This document shows positions 10,501 to 62,399 of a stretch of DNA of 64,000 nt, one piece after another; the first letter of the stretch is position 1, and each line of letters begins with the position of its first letter. The notes below the pieces were generated by a model. The model searched no databases and was not told where the DNA came from. It saw only the letters and a program-made list of their open reading frames with translations. This DNA comes from Brachycybe producta (taxonomy: Eukaryota; Arthropoda; Diplopoda; Playtdesmida; Andrognathidae), in assembly GCA_036925085.1 (NCBI GenBank), contig JAUPFP010000013.1:186001-250000 (forward strand), written 5' to 3'. Both the position numbers and the translations under genes were made by a program.

Positions 10501-13500
10501 CTTTCGGACCACCCGAATAAAGATCGGCATGATTGCAAATTTTTCTCAAGTTTATCAGTCCGACAAAAACCTTTCAAATAAAACAAGCAACGCAACACTT
10601 GGTGATTATCAAGAACGGTTTCAGAGTTAATACTTTTACATTATGTGCTAAAAAGAATTTCAGTAACTTGAAAGAAAGAAGCAAAGCAAAGTAATGAACA
10701 AAAAGTATTTGTCATCTGAAGACCTAACAATTGCAACAATTTCGGCAGCGTTTTTTTTTAACCAAAAAATGTTTTTATAAATATTGAAATAATTTTAAAC
10801 TGACATAAAAAGATACCATCATAAAAATATAGTATTTCCAAATATCTTCTAAAAGCCGTTTCTTAAAAAACTAACCATTAAAATTTTGCTTTCATGATAC
10901 GTTTTACTCTGGTTATGCATTTTTTGCACGTTTATGTAAATATGTACCTGCAACCTGCCATCCAAGATGCTTTTGATCTCTGTTGATTCCAAGTAATCCT
11001 TGTAAAGAGATCGCTGATCCTCGGTCAGACGACAAAACAAAACCTATGAGAAAAACACTTATAGTTCTGTATTATCTTTTTTATGTGATAGAAACTGTTC
11101 CCATTTCATTAACTAACTTCAATGAAATCACTGTTCTCGAACTCACAGCTTTTTTTCGAAAATTTTGCAAAACATAAATCTTTTGAATATTCTGACTTTC
11201 ATTTTCCTCAATCATTAGTAAATTGGGTAAATGGCAATATTTTGAAAAAAAAAAATAGTATTTTATACCAATTTGACCACTCTGCAAGTGAATTTTTCTC
11301 TCATTTTTTCTTATATTACGATTTTATTTATAATTTACGACGAATGAAAAAAAAATGTAAAAAAAAGTAGTTTTTCATGTCATTTTTTAACATTACGTAT
11401 TTCAGATTTTCCAGGTTGGTGAGATATTTTGAAGAAAATTACATCAATAGCACATTCATTAATTTTTTAAAACTACTATCAAAATTTATATTCAAAAACT
11501 TTATCATAAAATATCCTTAGTTCGTTCCCTCCTACTTCCAATTTCACTTAGCCTTTTCTGTTTAAAAATAGCTTCTAAAAAGCTAGATACTCGATTAAAT
11601 CCAATTGCCAAAAGTGACTGATAAAAAATCAATTACGTATGTTATATAAAAGGTACTTCTCACTTGTTCATTCTTTGCTGGCAGATTAAGATTCATCTTC
11701 ACATCTTCCTTCATACGACGAAGTAAATAAGGTGAGATCGAATCTCTCAAAACCACAGCACACTTGTATGCTGTCTGAACTTGAACCTGAGATGCATTCG
11801 AATAACCCCCTTGAGTGATCGGAACAGCAAACTGTTGCATGAAAACGGGTAAAGTGCCGAGCTTTCCGGGAAAAATGAAATCGAAAAGGGACCAAAGTTC
11901 CTTCAAGTGATTTTGAAGTGGTGAACCGGAAAGAATGAAGCGATGTGGAGTTCGAATCTGAAATCGTTACATTATGAAATTAACACAAACCTCAATATCT
12001 TATTAAAGAGAAGAAGAAGAAAAAAACCTGTTTACACGCCAATGTAACACGAGCATCCGGGTTTCGTATTTTGTGTCCTTCATCGAGAATGATGTAATGC
12101 CAGTCATGTTTCAGAAGCAAGTGTTGATGGATTACGACCCCGGTGTAAGATGTGATCAGAATACCACGAGAGTTGACCAAATTACGAATGAGAGACTCCT
12201 ATTCTTAAAATCGATCAATACTTTTAAAAACTAAAACATCACCACTGATCGAATCTCAATCGTTACCTTAGTTCCGCTGTATGTTCCGGTTTCGTGAAGG
12301 ATAGATACACGTAACGGAGGGTACCACAAATGAAATTCATGCAACCATTGATGCATAATTGTGGTTGGTGTGACAATAATCACAGGTCCGAGTCCCTTGA
12401 ACCTTTAAAAGAAATTAAGTCTAGATTTTTTTGGGAGAACAGACTCGTATTTTTGGTCATTTGAACTTAAGAGTCGTCCGATAATGAAAATTACTTCCTG
12501 TGAATATTGTGAATAAAACAAATTACATTTTAGAATATTCACAGGAGTGTAAGTTTTCCGACGCACATATATACACAAATTAATGTTGCCTTTCAACTTA
12601 ATTTGCATTGGCAAATTGTTATGCTGTTTCTAGACTGAATTGTCCTTTTGCAACATGACTTGCTACGAATTTCTAACAATGAATTATGTATCAACTTTTT
12701 ATTGGAATTCGAAATTATTTTGTGAAATGTAAAAATCATTTCAAAAATGCCATTGTAGTTTTAAAATGCTTTTAACATAACTGTTTATTCTACTATCTTC
12801 TAAAAACAAACTTCGAATTTTGTCTTAACGTTGCTCCAGATGCACCTCAGCTCATTAATTTTGCCTTCGGAATATTTTTTTATCAAGTATTTCTCAATTT
12901 AGAAAAAATCCCAATTAAAAAAAAATCAAATTTCTAAAAATAGCTAAATTTTAAACATATTAAAAAAATAAAGTTTATAAAAAAAGTTTCACAGTAGATT
13001 AAAATTTAATAAGACTTAAAAGAAGAAATTGAAAGTGTGTTAGAAACTAAATTGGCAGCTGAATTACTTAATAGTTTATTCATGTTATTATTTTTCAAAA
13101 TAAACTTTTTATTAACACAAATTAAATAATATTGTCTGCTGAAAGTTGGATCATTTTTAAACTAACTCAAAAAGCTTATTTTTAAAAAATATCAACATTA
13201 AATTACTCTTATGTAATGGAACTATTCTTCTAATTTGTAAAACACTTTCAAGTTTCTTGTAGTTAAAGTAGTTTTGCTCGTAAAATACAGTTCTATGGGA
13301 GTTTACTCTTTAAACCACCTTAAACGTGAATTTGTTTTTAAAAAAAAATTCAATTAAAATATGTAAACATATGAAGACTAACTTTCCATCTTTGGAAACA
13401 ACGTCGCTTTCACACAATCCAGCTAGATAAGCAATGATTTGAATCGTCTTTCCTAACCCCATTTCGTCTCCGACGATTCCACCGACTCGTTGGCAGTGTA

Positions 13501-15963
13501 ACTCCCAAAGCCAACGAACACAAGTCTGTTGATATCTTAGTTGTAAGGAAACACATAAATCGATTAAAGTATTTTTCTAAGTCATTACATGATAAGTCAA
13601 GTTACGGCAAACCACCTATAAAGTTTATTCCAGATTCTCAATGGAATGTGATAACCGCCTTCAAACTCCTCGTATCCATCATCGGCATCCGGAACACCAG
13701 TATCGTCATCATCATCTTCATGCAGAAGTTTTTGATGTTTCTCAATTAATAACTCCTTTTTCCAAGTCCTTAAATAAAAAAAAACTTGTGTTTTTGAAAT
13801 ACCATTTTTGAAAACTATCTGTAATTGGAATTGTTTTATAAAACAACTGTTTCGCAAGCTGATTTATTAATAGTACTCGGTTGGCTCTCAATTTTAACTT
13901 CAATATCTTTAAGAAGTACCTGCAATTTGACTTTTTTTTAAAAGAAATTAGTTACTTTCTAAAAATAACCACCACAGCAAGTTTGATTCAAGTTTTGTTT
14001 GAACGAAACACTGCATTAAGACATGGCCACAACATCCACAATGAGATTGCAAATTCAATTATCAATAAAAATTCAACTTAAAGGCATTGAAGGTAGCTAG
14101 AATCGAGACCATGTTTTGAACACATCAAATTTATCTCATGGTGTCATGCGTCAATCGCACGCTTGAGCACAAACGCTTCATTTTGCACTCGTGGACGGAC
14201 AAACGAATTACCTAATCCGCTGCAGGTAATCGTCTTGGTTTCCATCATCCACTATTTTCTTCGTTCTCGACTTGTCCACTTTATTTTTCATCTTCTTAGT
14301 TTTCTTCATTTTCTTATTCTCAAACACCGTTCTCAGTCTTTCCTCCACATCGTCGCTATCACTCTCTCGTCCGCTAGGAAAGTATTCGCTTCCACTCGAA
14401 TCCCTCCGTTCATTTACAGAATCCAGATCGATCAGATTCGCTTCTGGATCTGGCCAACGAAACGAGATTCTCTTAAACGGTTTCGTTCCGTCCTTAAACT
14501 CTTCTCCTGCTATATGAGTTCCAAGATCTTCTTTCGGTCGCCTCCTCTTCCTAATCTTAGGTTCTAACGGATTACAATCTCTCGAAGTCGATGGAACGGC
14601 CACCAATTCGTCATCTTCAGTCTTCGATCCTTTACCTCCTTTCGAAACCGTCGCCGTGTTACTCTTGATTGGACTAGTTTTCTTCTTTTTAGCTTGCAAC
14701 TGAGCTTGATCCATCAAGTACTTTTCGAAATCCGTTAACTCGGAAGTCAACTTGATCGATTTCTTTTGACCCAGAATCGTTCCGAAAGGTGTCATCTGCC
14801 CGGTACGAATCATTCGCTCACGTTCGGTTTCCTTCGTCTTATCTGGTCCCAACATGTTCTCCAGCTCGAACTTCGTCTCGGGATCAAGTTCTTCGGCTAC
14901 AATAAAAACACAACAAAACAATCAAATAATGATCACTAAATTTTGTAAAAGGTTCATTTTGTTTACATTATAATATATATATATATATATATATTAAAGT
15001 GTAAACGCCAATGAAATTCTGATTACTCTCACTTTCAGGAATAAAATTAGGAAAAATGAGAAAGTGTTTAAGAAAGTAGATCGGTAGCTCAATCACTCAA
15101 GGGCGTTTTTCATGCTCAAATCATTCAAACTAAGCTTTTTATTTGAATTTCAAAATTTTCTTCACTGTAACCTGACGGTATCTTTTCAATTTTTGTCTAA
15201 GAAAAGCTTATTTTGAAAGATATTAACAAGAAAATACTATTAAGTGATAACACACTTTCAATTTCTCCTTTCTCCAATTCCCCCTAGCCCAGAGTTAGGA
15301 AATCAGCTGTTTATAAACCATCTTAAGGGAATTATAAAAGAATTTCAAGATTTACTTGAAACTAAAATAGTAAAGGCCATTTTACACCAAAGGTAACATT
15401 GCTGACTTCAAACACGTGCAATGTTTTTTTTTAACAAACATTAAAAATCCGCATATAAAATGTTATTAACTTCTAATATCAACAAATGTTGATAACATTT
15501 TTCTATTAACTTTTGTCAATAACATTTTCTTTCAGCATTTGTTATTTTTTTCCATTAACATGTCGATAATATTGCTGTTGCTAACTTAGTTAATTGCAGA
15601 TATTTTGCGACCGCTCTGAAGGCGATCCCGATCAAAAAATGTTGATAACAAAATGTTACTAGCAAATTATTTCTGTTGTCAACACTGTTAATAACATTCT
15701 ACTCGTAGATTAGTTTCCTGTCGACATGTTACCAACATTTTTTGTCAAAAACATTGTTATCGACATTTACCAAAATAGTCAAACAATCGTTAAATAACAT
15801 ATTTGTTATCAAAAAATTTGCTACTAACAATGTTTTTGCTATTTCTTCAATGAAAATCCACCTTAAAATTAAATGCATAAATAAAAATGCAAAAGCTTAC
15901 GCTTTTTAATTAAAATTTGAATAGAATTAATCGTTTTTTAAAACTGTAATGAAAAGTTTATTA

Positions 15964-16013
<50 letters not shown>

Positions 16014-16797
16014 GCCTGTTTACTCCTCTAGTTTCAAATAAGTCATTTTTAAAAAAGGAATTCTTTGATTTGTCCAAAATACGTTTCAAAACGAGACAGT
16101 TACCATCACTGCCGACATCTGTATCAACATCGCACGGAAACATTCCATTGTTGACGTGACCCACGAGACTCCGTTGTTTTGCCCTTAAACTTTTTAGCTG
16201 CTTCAACTATTTTAAAAAAAAAAACCGCAAAAAATCATAATTTGACCTTTTCAAATATTACGAAATGAAAAGATTGTCAAACTTTGTTCTCCTTTTCTTT
16301 GCGAATCGACTCGATTTTCCGTTTCGCTTCTTTACTAATCGATTGTTTGTTATTTGGAGCATAATCCAGAGCCTTTTCTATCTGTTTTAATCTTATTTTG
16401 GTTGCCCTGGGTAAACAAAAAGAAGTTAGAAACATTCAACAGTGTTGAAGAGTACGAAAGAATTCTCGACTGAAGTAGAAACTCACTTGATGTCATCGAC
16501 GACTACTTTCATCTGTCTCTTCTTTTCTTCCTTCTCGATGGCATTTTCGACTTGTTCGATTATTCCCTCTTCGAAAACCGTCTGATCGTAAACGCTAAGC
16601 CCTAGATCCTGTAGTTCTTCAGCCTGTTCATCCCTTGGAACGGACTGAATTAAAGATGTGGTCAAACTGAACTTTCTATCGACGCCGTCGTCAGGAGAAG
16701 AACATGAAACGGACGCAGAAGAAGAACAATTGGCGGCGGGGTTTTCAACCTTATTTGCATTTTCCATCGTTTCAGAACATCCCTCAGTCGTCTCCAT
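7514..16797 (-). CDS. ercc6: CSB/ERCC6 SNF2-family DNA translocase, 18 exons
   Basis: It remodels RNA polymerase II stalled at lesions and starts transcription-coupled repair in the nucleus. Exons: 16487-16797, 16283-16406, 16104-16206, 14212-14896, 13616-13768, 13383-13535, 12267-12402, 12028-12198, 11664-11957, 10948-11043, 10352-10570, 10177-10287, 9322-9536, 8776-9236, 8573-8704, 8209-8419, 8046-8133, 7514-7975. They sum to 1374 codons plus stop. Seen in order: the CSB N-terminal helix ([12 protein letters not shown]), the [10 protein letters not shown] segment, an acidic/Lys-rich linker with SGSEYFP, helicase motif [10 protein letters not shown] (K488), motif II DEGH (594-597), LSGSPLQN, motifs V-VI ([18 protein letters not shown]), the AIMD-like [12 protein letters not shown] element, GVPTWTG, and the C-terminal winged-helix ubiquitin-binding domain. 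Length is near the ~1490 of human CSB. The exon 16 donor is uncertain (8209 or 8221). Confidence 0.93.
13020..13265. repeat. Family B foldback in an ERCC6 intron
   Basis: GAAATTGAAAGTGTGTTAG opens the left arm. The right arm carries AAGCTTATTTTTAAAAAATATC and ends with AACACTTTCAAGTTTC. TGTCTGCT lies in the middle, as in the copy near 3070. Confidence 0.5.
14973..14994. repeat. (AT)n microsatellite
   Basis: About eleven AT units in an ERCC6 intron. Confidence 0.9.
15050..15270. repeat. Family B foldback in an ERCC6 intron
   Basis: Left: TAGCTCAATCACTCAAGG with TTCATGCTCAAATCATTCAA. Right: AGCTTATTTTGAAAGATATT and AACACACTTTCAATTTC. Confidence 0.5.
15420..15845. repeat. Degenerate AACATT/GTTGATAAC-rich stretch
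   Basis: Short motifs such as TGTTGATAACA, GTTATCAACA and AACATTTTGTT recur on both strands over 400 bp within an ERCC6 intron. It looks like a decayed palindromic repeat. Confidence 0.4.
15967..16010. repeat. (TA)22 microsatellite
   Basis: An uninterrupted run of TA units in the intron just 3' of ERCC6 exon 3. Confidence 0.95.
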
Positions 16798-17121
16798 CTT
16801 TCATTCAAGTTAAAATCAGGAAAAAAATCATTAAAAACAACGAAACAAGAGCAAACAATGTATTAACACAAGAATATTGCGCGAAATCATGCAACTGGCA
16901 GCTATTTCCGCTTCCGGTCTACTTATCGATACATATCGATCAAAAGTATGCTGTAGCTTTAACAATATACATTGTAGAAATCGATAGAAATACGATTATT
17001 TCAATAAATTAAAAGTTTTTACAGAAAGTTAATTTTACTTTTTTATTAAATGGTGTTACAATTGTGGGTATTTCTTCAGAAACATGCCTTTTTTGGCTTA
17101 TCCATAACACACAGGTCAAAA
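16798..17121. other. ERCC6 upstream region
   Basis: The spacer between the ERCC6 start codon and the tRNA array. Apart from the TATCGATA motifs, no gene or clear TATA box is visible. Confidence 0.5.
16924..16931. promoter_or_regulatory. DRE-like motif TATCGATA upstream of ERCC6
   Basis: A perfect TATCGATA, about 127 bp upstream of the ERCC6 ATG. It is followed by ATATCGATC and, at about 16980, by ATCGATAG. TATCGATA is the DREF-bound element of many housekeeping and DNA-metabolism promoters in Drosophila; its use here is inferred. Confidence 0.45.
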
Positions 17122-17202
17122 AGCAGATGCTGGGAAAAGACCCCAGTAATAAAGTACCACCCACATGCTAAGCAAGCACTCTACCATTTGAGCTACACCC
17201 CC
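17122..17202 (-). pseudogene. Decayed tRNA-Ala copy at the array edge
   Basis: The 5' half (GGGGGTGTAGCTCAAATGG, anticodon AGC) is intact. The variable region is expanded by an inserted TTTATTA-like stretch, the T-arm is broken and the 3' end reads GCATCTGC rather than CACCTCCA. Confidence 0.7.
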
Positions 17203-17275
17203 GTGCACATCCCGACTCATCGAAAAATGTGGCGTGCAAATAATCTTGCCGAATTGCATTGGATAAAAAACGACG

Positions 17276-17348
17276 TGGAGGTGCTGGGTAACGATCCCAG
17301 TACCTCTCGCATGCTAAGCAAGCGCTCTACCATTTGAGCTACACCCCC
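17276..17348 (-). tRNA. tRNA-Ala(AGC)-like, unit 1
   Basis: The anticodon stem is CTTGC/GCGAG with one T-G wobble. A T6 stop follows. Confidence 0.6.
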
Positions 17349-17422
17349 GTGCACATCCCGACTCATCGGAAAATGTGGTGTGCAAATAATCTTGCCGAAT
17401 TGCATTGGATAAAAAAACGATG

Positions 17423-17495
17423 TGGAGGTGCTGGGTAACGATCCCAGTACCTCTCGCATGCAAAGCGAGCGCTCTACCATTTGAGCTACACCCCC
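17423..17495 (-). tRNA. tRNA-Ala(TGC)-like, unit 2
   Basis: The anticodon loop is TTTGCAT, giving TGC, with a fully paired CTCGC/GCGAG stem. Confidence 0.6.
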
Positions 17496-17568
17496 GTGCA
17501 CATCCCGACTCATCGAAAAATGTGGCGTGCAAATAATCTTGCCGAATTGCATTGGATAAAAAACGACG

Positions 17569-17641
17569 TGGAGGTGCTGGGTAACGATCCCAGTACCTCT
17601 CGCATGCTAAGCAAGCGCTCTACCATTTGAGCTACACCCCC
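17569..17641 (-). tRNA. tRNA-Ala(AGC)-like, unit 3
   Basis: It matches unit 1 in the tRNA body and lies exactly 293 bp from it. Confidence 0.6.
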
Positions 17642-17715
17642 GTGCACATCCCGACTCATCGGAAAATGTGGTGTGCAAATAATCTTGCCGAATTGCATTG
17701 GATAAAAAAACGATG

Positions 17716-17788
17716 TGGAGGTGCTGGGTAACGATCCCAGTACCTCTCGCATGCAAAGCGAGCGCTCTACCATTTGAGCTACACCCCC
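17716..17788 (-). tRNA. tRNA-Ala(TGC)-like, unit 4
   Basis: It matches unit 2 at a 293-bp offset. Confidence 0.6.
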
Positions 17789-17861
17789 GTGCACATCCCG
17801 ACTCATCGAAAAATGTGGCGTGCAAATAATCTTGCCGAATTGCATTGGATAAAAAACGACG

Positions 17862-17934
17862 TGGAGGTGCTGGGTAACGATCCCAGTACCTCTCGCATGC
17901 TAAGCAAGCGCTCTACCATTTGAGCTACACCCCC
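17862..17934 (-). tRNA. tRNA-Ala(AGC)-like, unit 5
   Basis: The third copy of the unit 1 type in the dimer repeat. Confidence 0.6.
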
Positions 17935-18008
17935 GTGCACATCCCGACTCATCGGAAAATGTGGTGTGCAAATAATCTTGCCGAATTGCATTGGATAAAA
18001 AAACGATG

Positions 18009-18081
18009 TGGAGGTGCTGGGTAACGATCCCAGTACCTCTCGCATGCAAAGCGAGCGCTCTACTATTTGAGCTACACCCCC
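18009..18081 (-). tRNA. tRNA-Ala(TGC)-like, unit 6
   Basis: The third TGC copy. The D-loop reads AAATAGTA, so one of the conserved GG pair is lost. Confidence 0.5.
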
Positions 18082-18154
18082 GTGCACATCCCGACTCATC
18101 GGAAAATGTGGTGTGCAAATAATCTTGCCGAATTGCATTGGATAAAAAGCGATG

Positions 18155-18227
18155 TGGAGGTGCTGGGTAACGATCCCAGTACCTCTCGCATGCTAAGCAA
18201 GCGCTCTACCATTTGAGCTACACCCCC
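18155..18227 (-). tRNA. tRNA-Ala(AGC)-like, unit 7
   Basis: It has the CTTGC anticodon stem of unit 1. It is the first unit whose upstream spacer reads GGGCACTTCCC. Confidence 0.6.
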
Positions 18228-18300
18228 GGGCACTTCCCGACTCATCGGAAAATGTGGTGTGCAAATAATCTTGCCGAATTGCATTGGATAAAAAACGACG

Positions 18301-18373
18301 TGGAGGTGCTGGGTAACGATCCCAGTACCTCTCGCATGCTAAGCAAGCGCTCTACCATTTGAGCTACACCCCC
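18301..18373 (-). tRNA. tRNA-Ala(AGC)-like, unit 8
   Basis: The body is as in unit 7 and the spacer is shared with it. Confidence 0.6.
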
Positions 18374-18447
18374 GGGCACTTCCCGACTCATCGGAAAATG
18401 TGGTGTGCAAATAATCTTGCCGAATTGCATTGGATAAAAAAACGATG

Positions 18448-18520
18448 TGGAGGTGCTGGGTAACGATCCCAGTACCTCTCGCATGCTAAGCGAGCGCTCT
18501 ACCATTTGAGCTACACCCCC
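18448..18520 (-). tRNA. tRNA-Ala(AGC)-like, unit 9
   Basis: It has the regular CTCGC/GCGAG anticodon stem and is the first member of the duplicated four-unit block. Confidence 0.6.
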
Positions 18521-18592
18521 GGGCACATCCTGCCTCATCGAAAAATGTGGCGTGCAAATAATCTTGCCGAATTGCATTGGATAAAAACGACG

Positions 18593-18665
18593 TGGAGGTG
18601 CTGGGTAACGATCCCAGTACCTCTCGCATGCTAAGCGAGCGCTCTACTATTTGAGCTACACCCCC
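18593..18665 (-). tRNA. tRNA-Ala(AGC)-like, unit 10
   Basis: The D-loop GG has become AG, as in units 6 and 14. Confidence 0.5.
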
Positions 18666-18738
18666 GTGCACATCCTGACTCATCGAAAAATGTGGCGTGC
18701 AAATAATCTTGCCGAATTGCATTGGATACAAAGCGACG

Positions 18739-18811
18739 TGGAGGTGCTGGGTAACGATCCCAGTACCTCTCACATGCTAAGCGAGCGCTCTACCATTTGA
18801 GCTACACCCCC
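18739..18811 (-). tRNA. tRNA-Ala(AGC)-like, unit 11
   Basis: The 3' anticodon stem is GTGAG. The downstream spacer reads CGTCGCTTTGTATCC, so the usual T run is reduced to three. Confidence 0.45.
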
Positions 18812-18884
18812 GTGCACATCCTGACTCATTGGAAAATGTGGTGTGCAAATAATCTTGCCGAATTGCATTGGATAAAAGACGATG

Positions 18885-18957
18885 TGGAGGTGCTGGGTAA
18901 CGATCCCAGTACCTCTCGCATGCGAAGCGAGCACTCTACCATTTGAGCTACACCCCC
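18885..18957 (-). tRNA. tRNA-Ala(CGC)-like, unit 12
   Basis: The anticodon loop is TTCGCAT, giving CGC. Position 26 and its neighbour read TG rather than CG (GAGTGCTCGC). Confidence 0.55.
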
Positions 18958-19031
18958 GTGCACATCCCGACTCATAGGAAAATGTGGTGTGCAAATAATC
19001 TTGCCGAATTGCATTGGATAAAAAAACGATG

Positions 19032-19103
19032 TGGAGGTGCTGGGTAACGATCCCAGTACCTCTCGCATGCTAAGCGAGCGCTCTACCATTTGAGCTACAC
19101 CCC
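19032..19103 (-). tRNA. tRNA-Ala(AGC)-like, unit 13
   Basis: One base is missing from the 5' G run, so the acceptor stem has six pairs (72 nt). It is otherwise like unit 9. Confidence 0.4.
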
Positions 19104-19175
19104 GGGCACATCCTGCCTCATCGAAAAATGTGGCGTGCAAATAATCTTGCCGAATTGCATTGGATAAAAACGACG

Positions 19176-19248
19176 TGGAGGTGCTGGGTAACGATCCCAG
19201 TACCTCACGCATGCTAAGCGAGCGCTCTACTATTTGAGCTACACCCCC
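19176..19248 (-). tRNA. tRNA-Ala(AGC)-like, unit 14
   Basis: The 3' anticodon stem is GCGTG, which leaves a T-T mismatch. The D-loop reads AG as in unit 10. Confidence 0.4.
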
Positions 19249-19321
19249 GTGCACATCCTGACTCATCGAAAAATGTGGCGTGCAAATAATCTTGCCGAAT
19301 TGCATTGGATACAAAGCGACG

Positions 19322-19394
19322 TGGAGGTGCTGGGTAACGATCCCAGTACCTCTCGCATGCTAAGCGAGCGCTCTACCATTTGAGCTACACCCCC
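19322..19394 (-). tRNA. tRNA-Ala(AGC)-like, unit 15
   Basis: The body is regular, but the spacer has the same T3-only terminator defect as its counterpart unit 11. Confidence 0.5.
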
Positions 19395-19467
19395 GTGCAC
19401 ATCCTGACTCTTTGGAAAATGTGGTGTGCAAATAATCTTGCCGAATTGCATTGGATAAAAGACGACG

Positions 19468-19540
19468 TGGAGGTGCTGGGTAACGATCCCAGTACCTCTC
19501 GCATGCGAAGCGAGCACTCTACCATTTGAGCTACACCCCC
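19468..19540 (-). tRNA. tRNA-Ala(CGC)-like, unit 16
   Basis: The counterpart of unit 12, with the same CGC anticodon and GAGTGC change. Confidence 0.55.
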
Positions 19541-19613
19541 GAGCAGATCTTTTTTCCACGGCAAATGTGGTGTGAAAATAATCTTGCCGATTTGCATTGG
19601 ATAAAAAACGACG

Positions 19614-19686
19614 TCGAGGTGCTGGGCAACGATCCCAGTACCTCTCGCACGCTAAGCGAGCGGTCTACCATTTGAGCTACACCCCC
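19614..19686 (-). tRNA. tRNA-Ala(AGC)-like, unit 17, diverged
   Basis: The 3' end reads CACCTCGA, the anticodon loop TTAGCGT and the D-arm GACC. The spacer on its high-coordinate (5') side is the most diverged of the array. Probably decaying. Confidence 0.35.
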
Positions 19687-19766
19687 GGGCACATCCCGAC
19701 TCATCGGAAAATGTGGTGTGCAAATAATCTTGCCGAAAAAGATCTGCATTGGATAAAAAACCGATG

Positions 19767-19839
19767 TGGAGGTGCTGGGTAACGATCCCAGTACCTCTCG
19801 CATGCTAAGCGAGCGCTCTACCATTTGAACTACACCCCC
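19767..19839 (-). tRNA. tRNA-Ala(AGC)-like, unit 18, array edge
   Basis: The D-stem reads GTTC instead of GCTC, and box A is therefore altered. Upstream (higher coordinate) the sequence is unrelated to the repeat, so this is the end of the array. Confidence 0.45.
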
Positions 19840-20034
19840 ATCTACACAAGCTCCTCCAAGATAATTTTATCGTGTTTGAAGGAGCAACAAAAAAACTGAA
19901 GCAACACCTACTTTATATTTTCTGCCCTCACTTCAAAAAGAATATTTGTGAAATATACCACAATTAGCGAATATTTAAAAAGAAAAGAATAATCACACAG
20001 ACACATTGGTTACAATTGATATCAGCCTTTTATT

Positions 20035-62399
<42,365 letters not shown>

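Larger units (their letters stand above)
17203..19839 (-). repeat. Tandem array of 18 tRNA-Ala-like units, ~147-bp period
   Basis: Each unit is a 73-nt tRNA-Ala body and a ~74-bp spacer that is itself conserved (ACATCCCGACTCATCG, GTGCAAATAATCTTGCCG, AATTGCATTGGATAAA). Thirteen units read AGC, three TGC and two CGC. All 18 share T at position 58 and a CTGGG/CCCAG T-stem, unlike the canonical gene at 6422. Higher-order copies are visible: a 293-bp AGC+TGC dimer three times at the left, and a four-unit ~583-bp block (units 9-12) repeated as units 13-16. Most spacers provide a run of four or more T after the 3' end. Confidence 0.9.

Noticed and set aside
17217..19824. Repeated minus-strand ORFs of 60-160 codons with GGVAQMVERSLSMREVLG-type peptides
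   Set aside because: They are translations through tandem tRNA genes. The peptide is a known artefact of reading tRNA-Ala sequence as protein.
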